Shown: positions 16,911-26,502, counted from the first letter of the stretch. The stretch is DNA of 64,000 bases from Acidimicrobiales bacterium (GCA_041394265.1 JAWKIO010000006.1:248001-312000), one strand, 5' to 3'. Numbers and translations: made by a program. The notes: generated from the letters alone by a model not told the origin.

Positions 16911-19900
16911 ATGGTTGACCGAAGCCCGAGCGCGCTGCCGCTCAGCGACCGCAGCGAAGCATTCCTCACCGCGATCAGCGAACGTGTCGTCATCTACGAC
17001 GGAGCGCTGGGCACCGGCGTCCAGCGTCGTGGTTTGACCGCTGCCGACTTCGGAGGCGAGGAACTCGAGGGCTGCAACGAGTACCTGGTCGTCACTCGGC
17101 CCGACGTGATCGCCGACCTGCACCGCGGCTTCCTGTCGATCGGCTGCGACGTCATCGAGACCGACACCTTCGGCGGGTTGGCGATGACCCTCGCCGAGTA
17201 TGGGCTGGCGGACCGGGCCGACGAGCTCAACACCGCAGCCGCCCGCCTGGCTCGTGAGGTCGCCGACGAGTTCTCGACCCCCGACCGGGTTCGCTGGGTC
17301 GCCGGTTCCATGGGTCCGGGCACGAAGTTCCCGAGCCTCGGCCAGGTCCGCTACGACGAGATGAAGGACGGCTTCGAGCAGCAGGCCGCCGCACTCCTCG
17401 AGGGTGGCGTCGACCTCCTCATCATCGAGACGATGTTCGACCTGCTCACGATCAAGGCGGCGATGAACGGCTCGCGCCGGGCCATGGCCAAGGTCGGCCG
17501 CCAGGTCCCGCTCCAGGTCCAGGTCACCATCGAGCTCACCGGGCGCATGCTTCCGGGCACCGAGATGCAGGCCGCCCTTGCTGCGATCGAGCCGCTCGCT
17601 CCCGACGTGTTCGGGCTGAACTGCGCCACCGGACCGGCCGAGATGTACGAACACATCCGAGTCCTGTCGCAGAACTCGAGCGTGCCGATCTCCGTGATTC
17701 CCAACGCCGGTCTGCCGTCGGTGGTCGACGGCGAGATGCACTACGACCTCACCGAGGAACAGTTGGCCGAGCACCTCGCCGGCTTCGTGACCGACCTCGG
17801 TGCCAACATCATCGGCGGATGCTGTGGCACCGGACCCGAGCACCTCCAAGCCGTGATCGATCGCTGCGCCGATCTCACACCCGCCGAGCGCACCCCCACC
17901 CGGCTCGCCGGCGCCACCTCGATCTACTCGTTCGTCCCGTTCCAACAGGACACCTCGTTCCTCATCATCGGCGAGCGGACCAATGCGAACGGGTCGAAGA
18001 AGTTCCGCGAGGCCATGCTCGAGGGCGACACCGAGACCATCGACAAGATGGGCAAGGACCAGATCGCCGAGGGTGCGCACGTGCTCGATGTCTGCGTCGA
18101 CTACGTCGGACGCGATGGCACCCTCGACATGGACGAGACGGCCAAGCGGTTTGCCACCGGTGTGGCGGCCCCACTGGTGCTCGACTCGACCGAACCCCAG
18201 GTGATGGAGGCCGGCCTCAAGTGGCTCGGCGGCCGCGCCATCTTGAACTCGGCCAACCTCGAAGACGGCGAGGGTGAGGGCTCGCGCTTCGATCGCGTGA
18301 TGCGCCTGGCCAAGGAGTACGGCGCTGCCGTGGTCTGCCTGCTCATCGACGAGGAGGGCCAGGCGCGCGATGTCGAGTGGAAGATGCGCATCGCGCATCG
18401 GATCCACGATCTCGCCGTCGACCGCTACGGCCTGTCGCCGAGCGATCTGATCTTCGATGCGCTCACCTTCCCGCTGTCCACCGGCGACGATGACCTCCGC
18501 CGCGACGGGATCGCCACCATGGACGCCATCGCCCGGATCAAGGCCGAGCTGCCGGGCACCTTCACCACCCTCGGACTGTCGAACATCAGCTTCGGCCTGA
18601 ACCCGGCGGCCCGGCAGGTGCTGAACTCGGTCTTCCTCCATGAGTGTCTGGCCATCGGCCTCGACTCGGCGATCATCCACGCCGGCCGCATCCTTCCGCT
18701 GTCGAAGATCGACGAAGACCGCAAGCGGGCAACGCTCGACCTCATCTACGACCGCCGGGGAACCGCAGGCGGCGACGGAACCGACCCGAAGTACGACCCG
18801 CTCGCCACCTTGCTCGAACTGTTCGCGGACGCCACGGCGATCAAGGCCGAGGTGGTCGACAAGACCGGCTGGACCGTCGAGCAGCGCCTGCATCAGCGCA
18901 TCATCGATGGCGACCGCGACGGGCTGACCGGCGATCTCGACGAAGCGCTCGAGACGATGAAGGCGCTCGAGATCGTCAACGATCACCTGCTCGGCGGGAT
19001 GAAGGTCGTCGGTGAGCTCTTCGGCAACGGCGACATGCAGCTGCCGTTCGTGCTCCAGTCGGCCGAGACCATGAAGGCGGCCGTCGCCTACCTCGAGCCA
19101 CACATGGAGCGCATCGAGGGCGAGCACTCGGCCAAGGGACGAGTGGTGCTCGCCACCGTCAAGGGCGATGTGCATGACATCGGGAAGAACCTCGTCGACA
19201 TCATCCTCACCAACAACGGCTACGAGGTGCACAACCTCGGCATCAAGATCTCGGTCACCGAGATGATCGACAAGGCGCTCGAGATCGGCGCCGACGCCAT
19301 CGGCATGTCGGGCCTCCTCGTGAAGAGCACACTGATCATGCGGGAGAACCTCGAAGAGCTCAACCGGCGCGGCCTGTCGAACATCCCCGTGCTGCTCGGC
19401 GGCGCTGCCCTCACCCGCAGCTACGTCGAGCGCGACCTGCGCGAGGTCTACGACGGTCGGGTCTTCTACGGTCGTGACGCCTTCGAAGGCATGCACACTC
19501 TCGACAAGCTGGCCGAGATGAAGGCGTCGGGCATCGACGATCCCGACTTCGGCACCGTGCCGGCCGGGCTGCTGCTCGAGAACTTCCGGACCACGAAGGA
19601 AGCAGTCGACCCGTCGCTCCTCCCCGCTCGGTCGCCCGAGGTCGAGGCCGACAACGAGGTCTTCACTCCCCCGTTCCTCGGCTCACGAATCGTGAAGGGA
19701 TTGTCCGTCGACGAGATCGCCACCTGGGTCAACGAGACGGCCTTGTTCCGCCATCAGTGGCAGTTCCGTCCCGAGAACGGTGAGTCCGACGCCGAGTTCA
19801 AGGACCGCATCCGCCCGCTCTTCCGCCAGCAGCTGGCCGACGCCAAGGCATCAGGGATCCTGAACCCGGCGGTCGTCTACGGCTACTTCCCGGCGAACGC

Positions 19901-20465
19901 CGACGGCAACGACGTGATCATCTGGACCGACGAGACCCGAACGGTCGAGCGGGCCCGGTTCTCGTACCCCCGGCAGAGCGAGGCGCCGCACAAGTGCATC
20001 GCCGACTTCTTCCGACCGGTCGGCCATGGTGGCGCCACGACCGAGGGCGACTACGCCGCCTTCCACATCGTCACCATGGGACGCACGGTGTCCGATGTCG
20101 CCGCCGAGCTCTTCGCCGCCGACAAGTACCAGGACTACCTCTTCCTCCACGGCCTCGGTGTCGAGATGGCCGAGGCGCTGGCCGAGATGTGGCACGCCCG
20201 CATTCGGGCCGAGTGGGGCTTCGGCGACGAGGACGAAGACGGCCTGCTCGGACTCTTCCGCCAGAGGTTCCGCGGCGGTCGCTACTCGTGGGGGTACCCG
20301 GCATGTCCCGACCTCGAGGACAACGCGCTCGTTGCCGATCTGCTCGAGGCGAGCCGGATCGACGTCGAGTGCAACGAGGACACCGCCTGGCAGTACCAGC
20401 CCGAGCAGACGACCAGCGCCATCATCTGCCACCACCCCAAGGCCAAGTACTTCGTCGCCCGCTGA
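16911..20465 (+). CDS. metH: Cobalamin-dependent methionine synthase
   Basis: The protein has 1184 residues, the full four-module length. Module 1 (about 1-330) binds homocysteine and zinc, with GLNCATGP and GGCCGTGP as Cys ligands. Module 2 (about 340-620) binds methyltetrahydrofolate (IGERTNANGSKKF). Module 3 (about 640-880) is the cap and B12 domain, with GDVHDIGKN at about 751 providing the cobalt-ligand His. Module 4 (about 900-1184) is the AdoMet reactivation domain (RYSWGYPACPDLED). It transfers a methyl group from methyl-THF to homocysteine to make methionine. The start at ATG 16911 was chosen because the long open frame upstream of it runs antisense to pepA and shows no homology. Confidence 0.97.
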   Translation: MVDRSPSALPLSDRSEAFLTAISERVVIYDGALGTGVQRRGLTAADFGGEELEGCNEYLVVTRPDVIADLHRGFLSIGCDVIETDTFGGLAMTLAEYGLADRADELNTAAARLAREVADEFSTPDRVRWVAGSMGPGTKFPSLGQVRYDEMKDGFEQQAAALLEGGVDLLIIETMFDLLTIKAAMNGSRRAMAKVGRQVPLQVQVTIELTGRMLPGTEMQAALAAIEPLAPDVFGLNCATGPAEMYEHIRVLSQNSSVPISVIPNAGLPSVVDGEMHYDLTEEQLAEHLAGFVTDLGANIIGGCCGTGPEHLQAVIDRCADLTPAERTPTRLAGATSIYSFVPFQQDTSFLIIGERTNANGSKKFREAMLEGDTETIDKMGKDQIAEGAHVLDVCVDYVGRDGTLDMDETAKRFATGVAAPLVLDSTEPQVMEAGLKWLGGRAILNSANLEDGEGEGSRFDRVMRLAKEYGAAVVCLLIDEEGQARDVEWKMRIAHRIHDLAVDRYGLSPSDLIFDALTFPLSTGDDDLRRDGIATMDAIARIKAELPGTFTTLGLSNISFGLNPAARQVLNSVFLHECLAIGLDSAIIHAGRILPLSKIDEDRKRATLDLIYDRRGTAGGDGTDPKYDPLATLLELFADATAIKAEVVDKTGWTVEQRLHQRIIDGDRDGLTGDLDEALETMKALEIVNDHLLGGMKVVGELFGNGDMQLPFVLQSAETMKAAVAYLEPHMERIEGEHSAKGRVVLATVKGDVHDIGKNLVDIILTNNGYEVHNLGIKISVTEMIDKALEIGADAIGMSGLLVKSTLIMRENLEELNRRGLSNIPVLLGGAALTRSYVERDLREVYDGRVFYGRDAFEGMHTLDKLAEMKASGIDDPDFGTVPAGLLLENFRTTKEAVDPSLLPARSPEVEADNEVFTPPFLGSRIVKGLSVDEIATWVNETALFRHQWQFRPENGESDAEFKDRIRPLFRQQLADAKASGILNPAVVYGYFPANADGNDVIIWTDETRTVERARFSYPRQSEAPHKCIADFFRPVGHGGATTEGDYAAFHIVTMGRTVSDVAAELFAADKYQDYLFLHGLGVEMAEALAEMWHARIRAEWGFGDEDEDGLLGLFRQRFRGGRYSWGYPACPDLEDNALVADLLEASRIDVECNEDTAWQYQPEQTTSAIICHHPKAKYFVAR

Positions 20466-20483
20466 CCGGACGGGCGGACGGGG

Positions 20484-21380
20484 TCAGGACCCGGGGAGGG
20501 TTTGCTCGAGGGTGAGCGTCGGGGCGAACAGGTCGCCGAGGTGGTGGATGCGATCGAGGACCTCGAAGGCGGTGAACGTGAGCGGTGCGCCGTCGGCACC
20601 CTCGGTGACCTCGTCCCAACTGATCGGGGTCGAGACCGTGGGCTCGGGCCGAGCCCGTAGCGAGTAGGGGGCGATCGTGGTCTTGTGTCGCGAGTTCTGC
20701 GACCAGTCGATCAGCACCTTGCCCGGACGCTCGCTGCGTTTCATGTTCGTGAGGACTTCGGTCGGCCGCTGCTTCTCCAGCAACTGGCCGACCGCGAGCG
20801 CGAACGACGACACATGGTCGTGGGTGTGGGGCGTGTTGAGCGGTACGTAGAGCTGCATGCCCTTCGAGCCTGAGGTCTTCGCGAAGGCTTCGAGGCCGAC
20901 GGCGCCGAGCACGTCACGAATGGCGAGGGCGATGGCGCAGCACTGGGTGATGGTGGCGGGGGCACCGGGATCGAGGTCGAAGACCAGCATCGTGGGTGTC
21001 TCGAGATCGCTGCACCGAGCCATCGGCGAATGCAGCTCGATCGCGGCCAGGTTGGCGGTCCACACGAGCGCGGCGGTCTCGTCGAGCCGGCAGTACTCGA
21101 TGGTGCCATTGCGATCGCCCGGCCCGATCGCCACCGACACCCAGTCGGGCCGATGCGAGGGGCACCGCTTCTCGAAGAACGACTTGCCCTCGACCCCATC
21201 GGGGTAGCGCCGCAACGTGAGCGCGCGATCCCCGATGTGCGGCAGCATCACCGGCGCAATGCGGGTGTAGTACTCGATCACCTGGGCCTTGGTGAACCCC
21301 GTGCGCGGGTACAGCACCTTGTCGAGGTTCGACAGCGTGAGCGTCCGATCCCCGACCTCGACGGTGACCTTGGCGGCCAT
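20484..21380 (-). CDS. ligD: Stand-alone LigD polymerase domain (NHEJ primase-polymerase)
   Basis: The protein has 298 residues, the size of the LigD polymerase domain alone. It opens with LTLSNLDKVLYPRTGFTKAQ, has metal-binding Asp135 and Asp137 in FDLDPG, the nucleotide-binding SGSKGMQLYVPL (about 170), and a third acidic residue in VLIDWSQN. This archaeo-eukaryotic-primase-type enzyme fills gaps, often with ribonucleotides, during joining of double-strand breaks. It lies 12 bp downstream of ku, so the two form an operon. Ligase and phosphoesterase domains of full LigD are absent, so a separate ligase elsewhere must seal the break. Confidence 0.93.
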   Translation of the reverse strand: MAAKVTVEVGDRTLTLSNLDKVLYPRTGFTKAQVIEYYTRIAPVMLPHIGDRALTLRRYPDGVEGKSFFEKRCPSHRPDWVSVAIGPGDRNGTIEYCRLDETAALVWTANLAAIELHSPMARCSDLETPTMLVFDLDPGAPATITQCCAIALAIRDVLGAVGLEAFAKTSGSKGMQLYVPLNTPHTHDHVSSFALAVGQLLEKQRPTEVLTNMKRSERPGKVLIDWSQNSRHKTTIAPYSLRARPEPTVSTPISWDEVTEGADGAPLTFTAFEVLDRIHHLGDLFAPTLTLEQTLPGS

Positions 21381-21392
21381 CGATGATCAGCT

Positions 21393-22214
21393 TCAGGCCG
21401 ACTCGGCCTGGTCCTCGCCGCTCTCGCGCTTGGCCTTCGCCGCCGCCACGCTCGCCTCGAGCGCCGCCATGAGATCGACGATCTCGGCCGTTGGGCCGCT
21501 GTCGACGGCCTCGACCTTGGTGATGTCGCCCTCGGCCTTGGCCTGGATGAGCTCCATGACCTTCATGCGGTAGGTGTCTTCGTAGGCCGACGGGTCAAAG
21601 TCGGCGGCCAGCGACTCGACCAGTTGGGCGGCCATCTGCTTCTCGGCGTCTTTGACCTCGACCTCGTCGAGATCATCGAGCCCGGGGATCTCGGCCGGAT
21701 CGACCAGCTCGTCGGCGTAGAGCATCGTCGACAGCATGAGGCGACCGTCGACCGGCCGGATGGCGGCGAGATGCTGCTTCGAGCGCATCACGAACGTGGC
21801 GATCCCGACTCGGCCGGAAGCCTCGAGTGCCTCGACCAGCAGTGCGTAGGGCTTGCGCGCCATCTCGTCGGGAGCGAGGAAGTAGCCGCTCTCATAGAAG
21901 ATCGGATCGATGTCGGCTTCTTCGACGAAGTCCACCAGGTCGATACTGCGTGACGCCTTCGGAGCGATCGACTCCATCTCCTCGTCGGTGAGGATCACGT
22001 AGTTGTCGTCGCCGAGGTCGTAACCCTTCACGATGTCGGCGTAGGCCACCTCTTCGCCGGTCTTGGCCGAGGTGCGCACCATCTTGACCCGTGAACCGGT
22101 CTTCGAATCGATCTGGTTGAACCGGACCGTTTGATGGCTGACCGCGCTGAACAGCTTCACCGGGATCGAGATGAGACCGAAGCTGATCGCTCCGCTCCAG
22201 ACGGTTCTCGGCAT
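21393..22214 (-). CDS. ku: Ku homologue, DNA end-binding protein of NHEJ
   Basis: The protein has 273 residues from ATG 22214, preceded by AAAGGACC. It starts WSGAISFGLISIPVKLFSA, the hallmark of bacterial Ku, and continues through the beta-barrel/bridge region with DIVKGYDLGDDNYV and YFLAPDE. The last 50 residues are a charged Ala/Lys/Glu tail of the kind that recruits LigD. It forms a ring-shaped homodimer on DNA ends and precedes the LigD polymerase gene in one transcript. Confidence 0.96.
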   Translation of the reverse strand: MPRTVWSGAISFGLISIPVKLFSAVSHQTVRFNQIDSKTGSRVKMVRTSAKTGEEVAYADIVKGYDLGDDNYVILTDEEMESIAPKASRSIDLVDFVEEADIDPIFYESGYFLAPDEMARKPYALLVEALEASGRVGIATFVMRSKQHLAAIRPVDGRLMLSTMLYADELVDPAEIPGLDDLDEVEVKDAEKQMAAQLVESLAADFDPSAYEDTYRMKVMELIQAKAEGDITKVEAVDSGPTAEIVDLMAALEASVAAAKAKRESGEDQAESA

Positions 22215-22255
22215 GGTGGGGTCCTTTGGTTGGGCCGTCGGTGGTCGTTCGAGCG

Positions 22256-23110
22256 CTAGATCGACAGGATGGCACGGGCCACGAGGTCGGTGCCGAACGC
22301 AGTCAGAATGGCAAGGTACAGCAATCCCGTCGCTGCCATCACTGCGGAATATTGCCGTTCCTTGAGGGCCAGGTGGGTCACATAGACCAGGCCGATCGTG
22401 GTGACGGCGCTCGCCACCCAGAACCAACCGAGCATCCCGCCGTAGCCGTCGTCGATCGTGCCGTTCAGCGCCGAGATCATGCCGGTGGGTACCAAGAGCA
22501 GGACGACCTCGGGCAGCCACCAGATGGCGGTCCACTTCACGAGTTCGAGAAGTGGTCCCCGACTCAAGCCGGGCTGCACCAGATACCAGTGACCGAGAAG
22601 CATGGCGTCGCTGACCGCCCCGAGGAACAGTGCGCCAACGATCATGCGAGCCACCTGGAGCCACGCCGGTTCACCAGCGGCAATGCCGGCCGCCACCAGT
22701 CCGACCATGCCGATGGCCGGTGCCACCAGGTCGAGCCGGGGATCGAACTCGGGTCCGTCGGCCGTCTTGGCCTTCGCCTCACGATCGATCCCGGTCATCG
22801 CTGCCACCCGAGCCGACCGTTCCTCGGCCAGCTCGCGTTGGCCGGCCACGCCCACCGCACGGCGGCGATACGACTGGACGAAGGCGACGGCAGTGGCCAG
22901 CACAACCCCGGCCGATGACAGCTCACGCACCGGGCGCAGCCCGTAGATCACGCCGAGGAGAAAGGCGCCCAGCGCCATCAGGCCGAACGTGATCCGCATG
23001 GTCCAGCCGTAGCCGAGGCCGACCTCGCGACGACGGGTGGTCACCCAGGTGAAGAGAAGGCCGCCGGTTGCCCACTGCAGGAGCACCGACGCGCCATGGA
23101 GGTCGAACAA
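22256..23110 (-). CDS. Polytopic membrane protein, unknown function
   Basis: The protein has 284 residues and about eight hydrophobic segments, with one soluble loop (about 88-125) rich in charged residues. The start is TTG at 23110, 4 bp after the M24 peptidase stop, suggesting translational coupling. A conserved-looking stretch DAMLLGHWYLVQPGLSRGPL sits mid-protein. I recognise no transporter or enzyme signature. It sits between the peptidase and ku and may share their transcript. Confidence 0.75.
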   Translation of the reverse strand: MFDLHGASVLLQWATGGLLFTWVTTRRREVGLGYGWTMRITFGLMALGAFLLGVIYGLRPVRELSSAGVVLATAVAFVQSYRRRAVGVAGQRELAEERSARVAAMTGIDREAKAKTADGPEFDPRLDLVAPAIGMVGLVAAGIAAGEPAWLQVARMIVGALFLGAVSDAMLLGHWYLVQPGLSRGPLLELVKWTAIWWLPEVVLLLVPTGMISALNGTIDDGYGGMLGWFWVASAVTTIGLVYVTHLALKERQYSAVMAATGLLYLAILTAFGTDLVARAILSI

Positions 23111-23114
23111 CGGG

Positions 23115-24224
23115 TCAGGCCTCGACCACGACGAGAGACCGCTCGGCGTTGTTCAGCGATCGAGGACCGTCTTCAGTTGCCACCACGATGTCTTCGAGCC
23201 GGGCGCCCCAGCGTCCAGGCACATAGAACCCGGGCTCGATCGAGAACGCGTTGCCAGCGAGCAAGGTCTCGGTGTTGCCTTCGACCAGGTACGGATCTTC
23301 GTGGGCTTCCACGCCGATGCCGTGGCCGATGCGGTGAGCGAAGTACTTGGCGAGATCGTTGTCGGCCAAGCGATCACGAGCCACTCGGTCCGGGGTCTGT
23401 GCCTCGGTACCGACGACCGCGGCGGCGGTCGCCTCGGCCTGCGCCTGCTGCAACAGGGCGTAGGACTCGGCGAACTCAGGATCGGGCGTCCCGGTGTAGA
23501 CGCAGCGTGTGATGTCGGAGCAGTAGCCGGGCTGCCCGTGGGGCTCGGCGGTGGTGCCGCCGAAATCGCAGAGCACGACCTCGTTCGGTTGGATGACTCG
23601 ATCACCAGCGTGATGGTGAGGGCTCGAGGCGTTCGGACCGGACGCCACGATGGCGAAGTTCACCCGGTCATGCCCCTCGGCGATGATGCGCCGGCCGAGC
23701 TCGGCCGAGACATCGGCTTCGGTTCGGCCGATCAGCGGGATCTCGCCAGCCTGCAACGCGGCGGCAATACGGTCGACCCCGCTGGCGGCCCGTTGCAGCG
23801 CCTCGATCTCGGCCGCGTCTTTCACCCGCCGCAACGCGCCGACCACGTCGGTGGCTCGCCGCCATGATGCTCCGGGGAGGGCGTGCTGGAGGTCGACCGT
23901 GAACCGGCTCCACGTATGGTCGCCGATGGCGACGGTGGAGCGCCGGCCGACGAAGTCGGCGACACGCTGAATGGGGTCGTCAGTCTCACCCCAGCCGTCG
24001 ATGTCGAACAGGTCGGGGTGCTCGACGACGCGAGCGGTTTCGAACGAGGGGATCACCAGCCGGGGGCGATCGTCGACCGGCACCACCAGCATCGTGAGGC
24101 GCTCGAGCGGCATGGCCTCGTAGCCGATCAACCAGGGCAGATCCGGCCCGACCGACAGCAGCAGGACGTCGACGCCCTGCTGCTCCATGGCCGCCCGAAC
24201 CCGTGACATTCGCTCAGCAAACAT
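23115..24224 (-). CDS. M24-family metallopeptidase (Xaa-Pro aminopeptidase-like)
   Basis: The protein has 369 residues. An N-terminal creatinase-like domain (about 1-130) is followed by the pita-bread catalytic domain. All five metal ligands are visible: Asp in LCDFGG, Asp in YCSDITR, His in HRIGHGIG, Glu in SIEPGFY and Glu in ARLEDIV. It likely removes residues before proline or acts on related substrates such as creatine-like amides; the family alone does not fix this. The downstream membrane protein begins 4 bp after the stop. Confidence 0.92.
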   Translation of the reverse strand: MFAERMSRVRAAMEQQGVDVLLLSVGPDLPWLIGYEAMPLERLTMLVVPVDDRPRLVIPSFETARVVEHPDLFDIDGWGETDDPIQRVADFVGRRSTVAIGDHTWSRFTVDLQHALPGASWRRATDVVGALRRVKDAAEIEALQRAASGVDRIAAALQAGEIPLIGRTEADVSAELGRRIIAEGHDRVNFAIVASGPNASSPHHHAGDRVIQPNEVVLCDFGGTTAEPHGQPGYCSDITRCVYTGTPDPEFAESYALLQQAQAEATAAAVVGTEAQTPDRVARDRLADNDLAKYFAHRIGHGIGVEAHEDPYLVEGNTETLLAGNAFSIEPGFYVPGRWGARLEDIVVATEDGPRSLNNAERSLVVVEA

Positions 24225-24380
24225 GTCCAGAGGGTAACGGCTGGTCGTGCTCGACGGTGGGTTCGCAACCGCCGGAGGCGGCCTGAGACAAACCTGACGA
24301 TTGTTGGGCCGAACGGCCCTTCAAGGCGACCGACAGCAACCGATGGACATAGCGAAGCGGGAACCTGAAGCGGAGTAGGA

Positions 24381-25127
24381 GTGAGTACGGGACATCCATC
24401 TGGGGCAACCCACGTGACGTTGGACGAACGCGCCGGTAGCCGGGCCAACAACAGCACCGACTACGACCGGGTCAGGGCGAGACTGACCCAACGCGCCGAC
24501 GTCATCAGCACTCGTGCGAATGAACGGCTCGACGCCGTTCGCCGTTCGTACGAGATCGATGACCGTGCGCTCCTGCAGACGCAACGCGAAGTAGGGCGCC
24601 AGACCAACGACGGTCTGGCGCCCTCCACCGCCGAGTTCTGGCGATCCGTCGCCAGCCCCCTTGCTGATCGTCTGGCGGACGCGGCCAAGGCCGTGATCGA
24701 CGAGGAATTCGAGGAGTTCGCCGCCGCATCGGTCCGCTTCCGACGCAGTGTGCGCTCGCTCGGTCCGACCGGGCCGGGAGTCTTCGCGTTGGCCGAGGCC
24801 GACGTGTCACTTGCACTCGACGTGATGGGATCGATCATGCTCGACCCGTCACCACTCGACGAGGTTGGGGAACGGTTCCAGCGCCGACTCCGTCGGACTG
24901 CATCACGTCGGTTGCTGCCACGCTCGTTCCTGATCTCGCCATCGGAAACCGAGCGGATCATCGATCGGGTGGAACTCGAACTGCTCGACCATCCGCCCTA
25001 CTCGCACTGCGACAAGCTGCTCGTCGCCTTCGAACTGGCCCATGCCGACGTTCGGGCGTACGTCCGTGACCACATCGCCCGCCTCCGGCTCATCTCCGGT
25101 CGCAAGCTCCACGGCGAACTCGAATAG
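24381..25127 (+). CDS. Hypothetical helical protein
   Basis: The protein has 248 residues from GTG 24381, which has GGAG six bases upstream. The sequence is almost entirely charged helix with long Arg/Asp/Glu patterns (about 28-125), so a coiled coil or antiparallel bundle is likely. No membrane segment, signal peptide or catalytic motif is visible. A segment near 175-200 reads RRTASRRLLPRSFLISPSE. I recognise no family, and the function is unknown. It is a lone rightward gene next to leftward neighbours. Confidence 0.65.
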   Translation: MSTGHPSGATHVTLDERAGSRANNSTDYDRVRARLTQRADVISTRANERLDAVRRSYEIDDRALLQTQREVGRQTNDGLAPSTAEFWRSVASPLADRLADAAKAVIDEEFEEFAAASVRFRRSVRSLGPTGPGVFALAEADVSLALDVMGSIMLDPSPLDEVGERFQRRLRRTASRRLLPRSFLISPSETERIIDRVELELLDHPPYSHCDKLLVAFELAHADVRAYVRDHIARLRLISGRKLHGELE

Positions 25128-25158
25128 CCGGGCTGCCGCCCGATCGGCGGACCGAGCC

Positions 25159-25530
25159 TCAGGCCGTCGCTGGCGGCGCCGGCCACGATGCCGCCAACAG
25201 GCGGGCTGCTTCGTCGGCGGTCACGCCGAGCCGCTGGAGTTGCTCGGCCGCCGCAGCGATGACCGCACCGACTCGATCGTCTCGCCGCTCGGGCGCACGC
25301 AGTACGAACGAACCGTGGCGCCCGCGGGTCTCGATCACCCCGGTGGCCTCCAACTCCCGATACGAGCGAGCGACCGTGCCCGGTGCAAGGTCGAGGTCGC
25401 GGGCCAGCTGCCGAATGGCAGGGAGACGATGGCCGATCGGCATCGTCCCACCGGCGATCAGATCACCGATCTGGTCGACCAGTTGCTGCCACGGCGGCAC
25501 CGGGCTGGTGTCGTCGAGATGGACGATCAC
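25159..25530 (-). CDS. GntR-family regulator, short YtrA type
   Basis: The protein has 123 residues. A winged helix-turn-helix at about 10-75 shows PPWQQLVDQIGDLIAGG, LPAIRQLARDLDLAPGTVARSYRELEATG in pieces, and RHGSFVL. Only about 45 residues follow, the size of the YtrA subfamily, which lacks a large ligand domain and usually dimerises through a short helix pair. These proteins commonly repress transporter or membrane operons and their own gene. Its start overlaps the stop of the membrane-protein gene (ATGA). The 13-bp inverted repeat upstream of that gene is the obvious candidate operator. Confidence 0.92.
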   Translation of the reverse strand: MIVHLDDTSPVPPWQQLVDQIGDLIAGGTMPIGHRLPAIRQLARDLDLAPGTVARSYRELEATGVIETRGRHGSFVLRAPERRDDRVGAVIAAAAEQLQRLGVTADEAARLLAASWPAPPATA

Positions 25531-26453
25531 GCCGGCACCTCGGTGGTGACGACCTCATCTGGCTGTCGGCCCGACGCCGGTCGCAGGCGGTGCCGGTAGA
25601 TCACGACCCCGTTGTCGAGGCGGCCGAAACCGAGTAGGGCGCCAGCGCCGACCATGATCACGACCCACGAGATCACCACGATCCCGAGCATCACGATGCC
25701 GGCCGGGTCGTGCACCACGGTGAGTTGCCAGAACAGCGTGCCGATCACGAGCAGCGGCACGCCGTAGCCGATGCCGGTGAGGGCCGAGACATCGGTGGCG
25801 CGCAACGCGTCATCGGCGCGGACCATGTCGAGCGAACCGAACGACTGTCGGCGAGCCACGACGAGCCGTTGGGCGATCAGCACAACGGCCATCACGGCAG
25901 CAGCAGGGACGACTCGCCCCAGCGCGACCAGACCGTCGATTCGCTGGCCATCGTTGGTTCCCGGGAAGAGAGCGGAGGCGATGGTGAGCAGCACCATGAC
26001 GGCAACAAGGATTTCGCGGTCGAATCGGCTGAACGCCGGCCGATAGTCGTCGACGCGTCGCTCAGCGAGGGAGGCGTTGGTGGTCGGCGATGTTTGCGGC
26101 CACAACGCAGCAACGACCACAGCGAGGGTCCAACCTGCGATCAGGAGGGTCAAGAAGGGCAACTCATTGCTGCGGTGGGCATCGCGGGTATACCCCATCC
26201 AAGCCATCTGGGGCACCGAGTACGCAACGACGAACCCGATCGTGCGAATCGTCTTTCTTCGCGCCAACGAGCGGGTCACCAGGTTGACCGCCTCCGGCGT
26301 CGGTTCGAGGTCGTAGTGCTCGAACCACCTAGCGATGAAGGCAGAGGTCGGGAACCGCCACCTTCGCACCACGGCCACGATGGCCGGGATGATCGCGACC
26401 AAGAGGAAGAACACGACACCGTTGGTGTCGTAGCCGGAGATCCATGAGTCCAT
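25527..26453 (-). CDS. Multi-pass membrane protein in a GntR-controlled operon
   Basis: The protein has 308 residues from ATG 26453 and about seven hydrophobic segments (first at about 11-30). It begins MDSWISGYDTNGVVFFLLVA. A cytoplasmic part near residues 35-60 has many aromatic and acidic residues (FIARWFEHYDLEPTPEAV). I do not recognise the family. It is the gene directly behind the inverted-repeat operator and in front of the YtrA-like repressor, an arrangement typical of a membrane function controlled by its partner regulator. Confidence 0.8.
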   Translation of the reverse strand: MDSWISGYDTNGVVFFLLVAIIPAIVAVVRRWRFPTSAFIARWFEHYDLEPTPEAVNLVTRSLARRKTIRTIGFVVAYSVPQMAWMGYTRDAHRSNELPFLTLLIAGWTLAVVVAALWPQTSPTTNASLAERRVDDYRPAFSRFDREILVAVMVLLTIASALFPGTNDGQRIDGLVALGRVVPAAAVMAVVLIAQRLVVARRQSFGSLDMVRADDALRATDVSALTGIGYGVPLLVIGTLFWQLTVVHDPAGIVMLGIVVISWVVIMVGAGALLGFGRLDNGVVIYRHRLRPASGRQPDEVVTTEVPA

Positions 26454-26470
26454 GCGGCGAGCATGCGCCT

Positions 26471-26502
26471 TTTGTATCGATGTGTCAATACATCGATACA
26501 AA
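26471..26502 (-). promoter_or_regulatory. Perfect 13-bp inverted repeat, probable GntR/YtrA operator
   Basis: TTTGTATCGATGT (26471-26483) and ACATCGATACAAA (26490-26502) are exact reverse complements separated by six bases. On the minus strand the centre reads TTGACA, which could be the -35 element of a promoter for the membrane protein/GntR pair starting at 26453. The right half of the site covers the last codons and stop of the alpha/beta hydrolase gene. It fits autorepression by the YtrA-like regulator two genes downstream. Confidence 0.82.

Noticed and set aside
16905..19496. 863-codon leftward frame inside metH
   Set aside because: Antisense shadow of a well-conserved metH.
24306..24320. 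GGGCC-GAAC-GGCCC hairpin between the M24 gene and the 24381 gene
   Set aside because: Only five paired bases, with no T-run; common by chance at this GC content.
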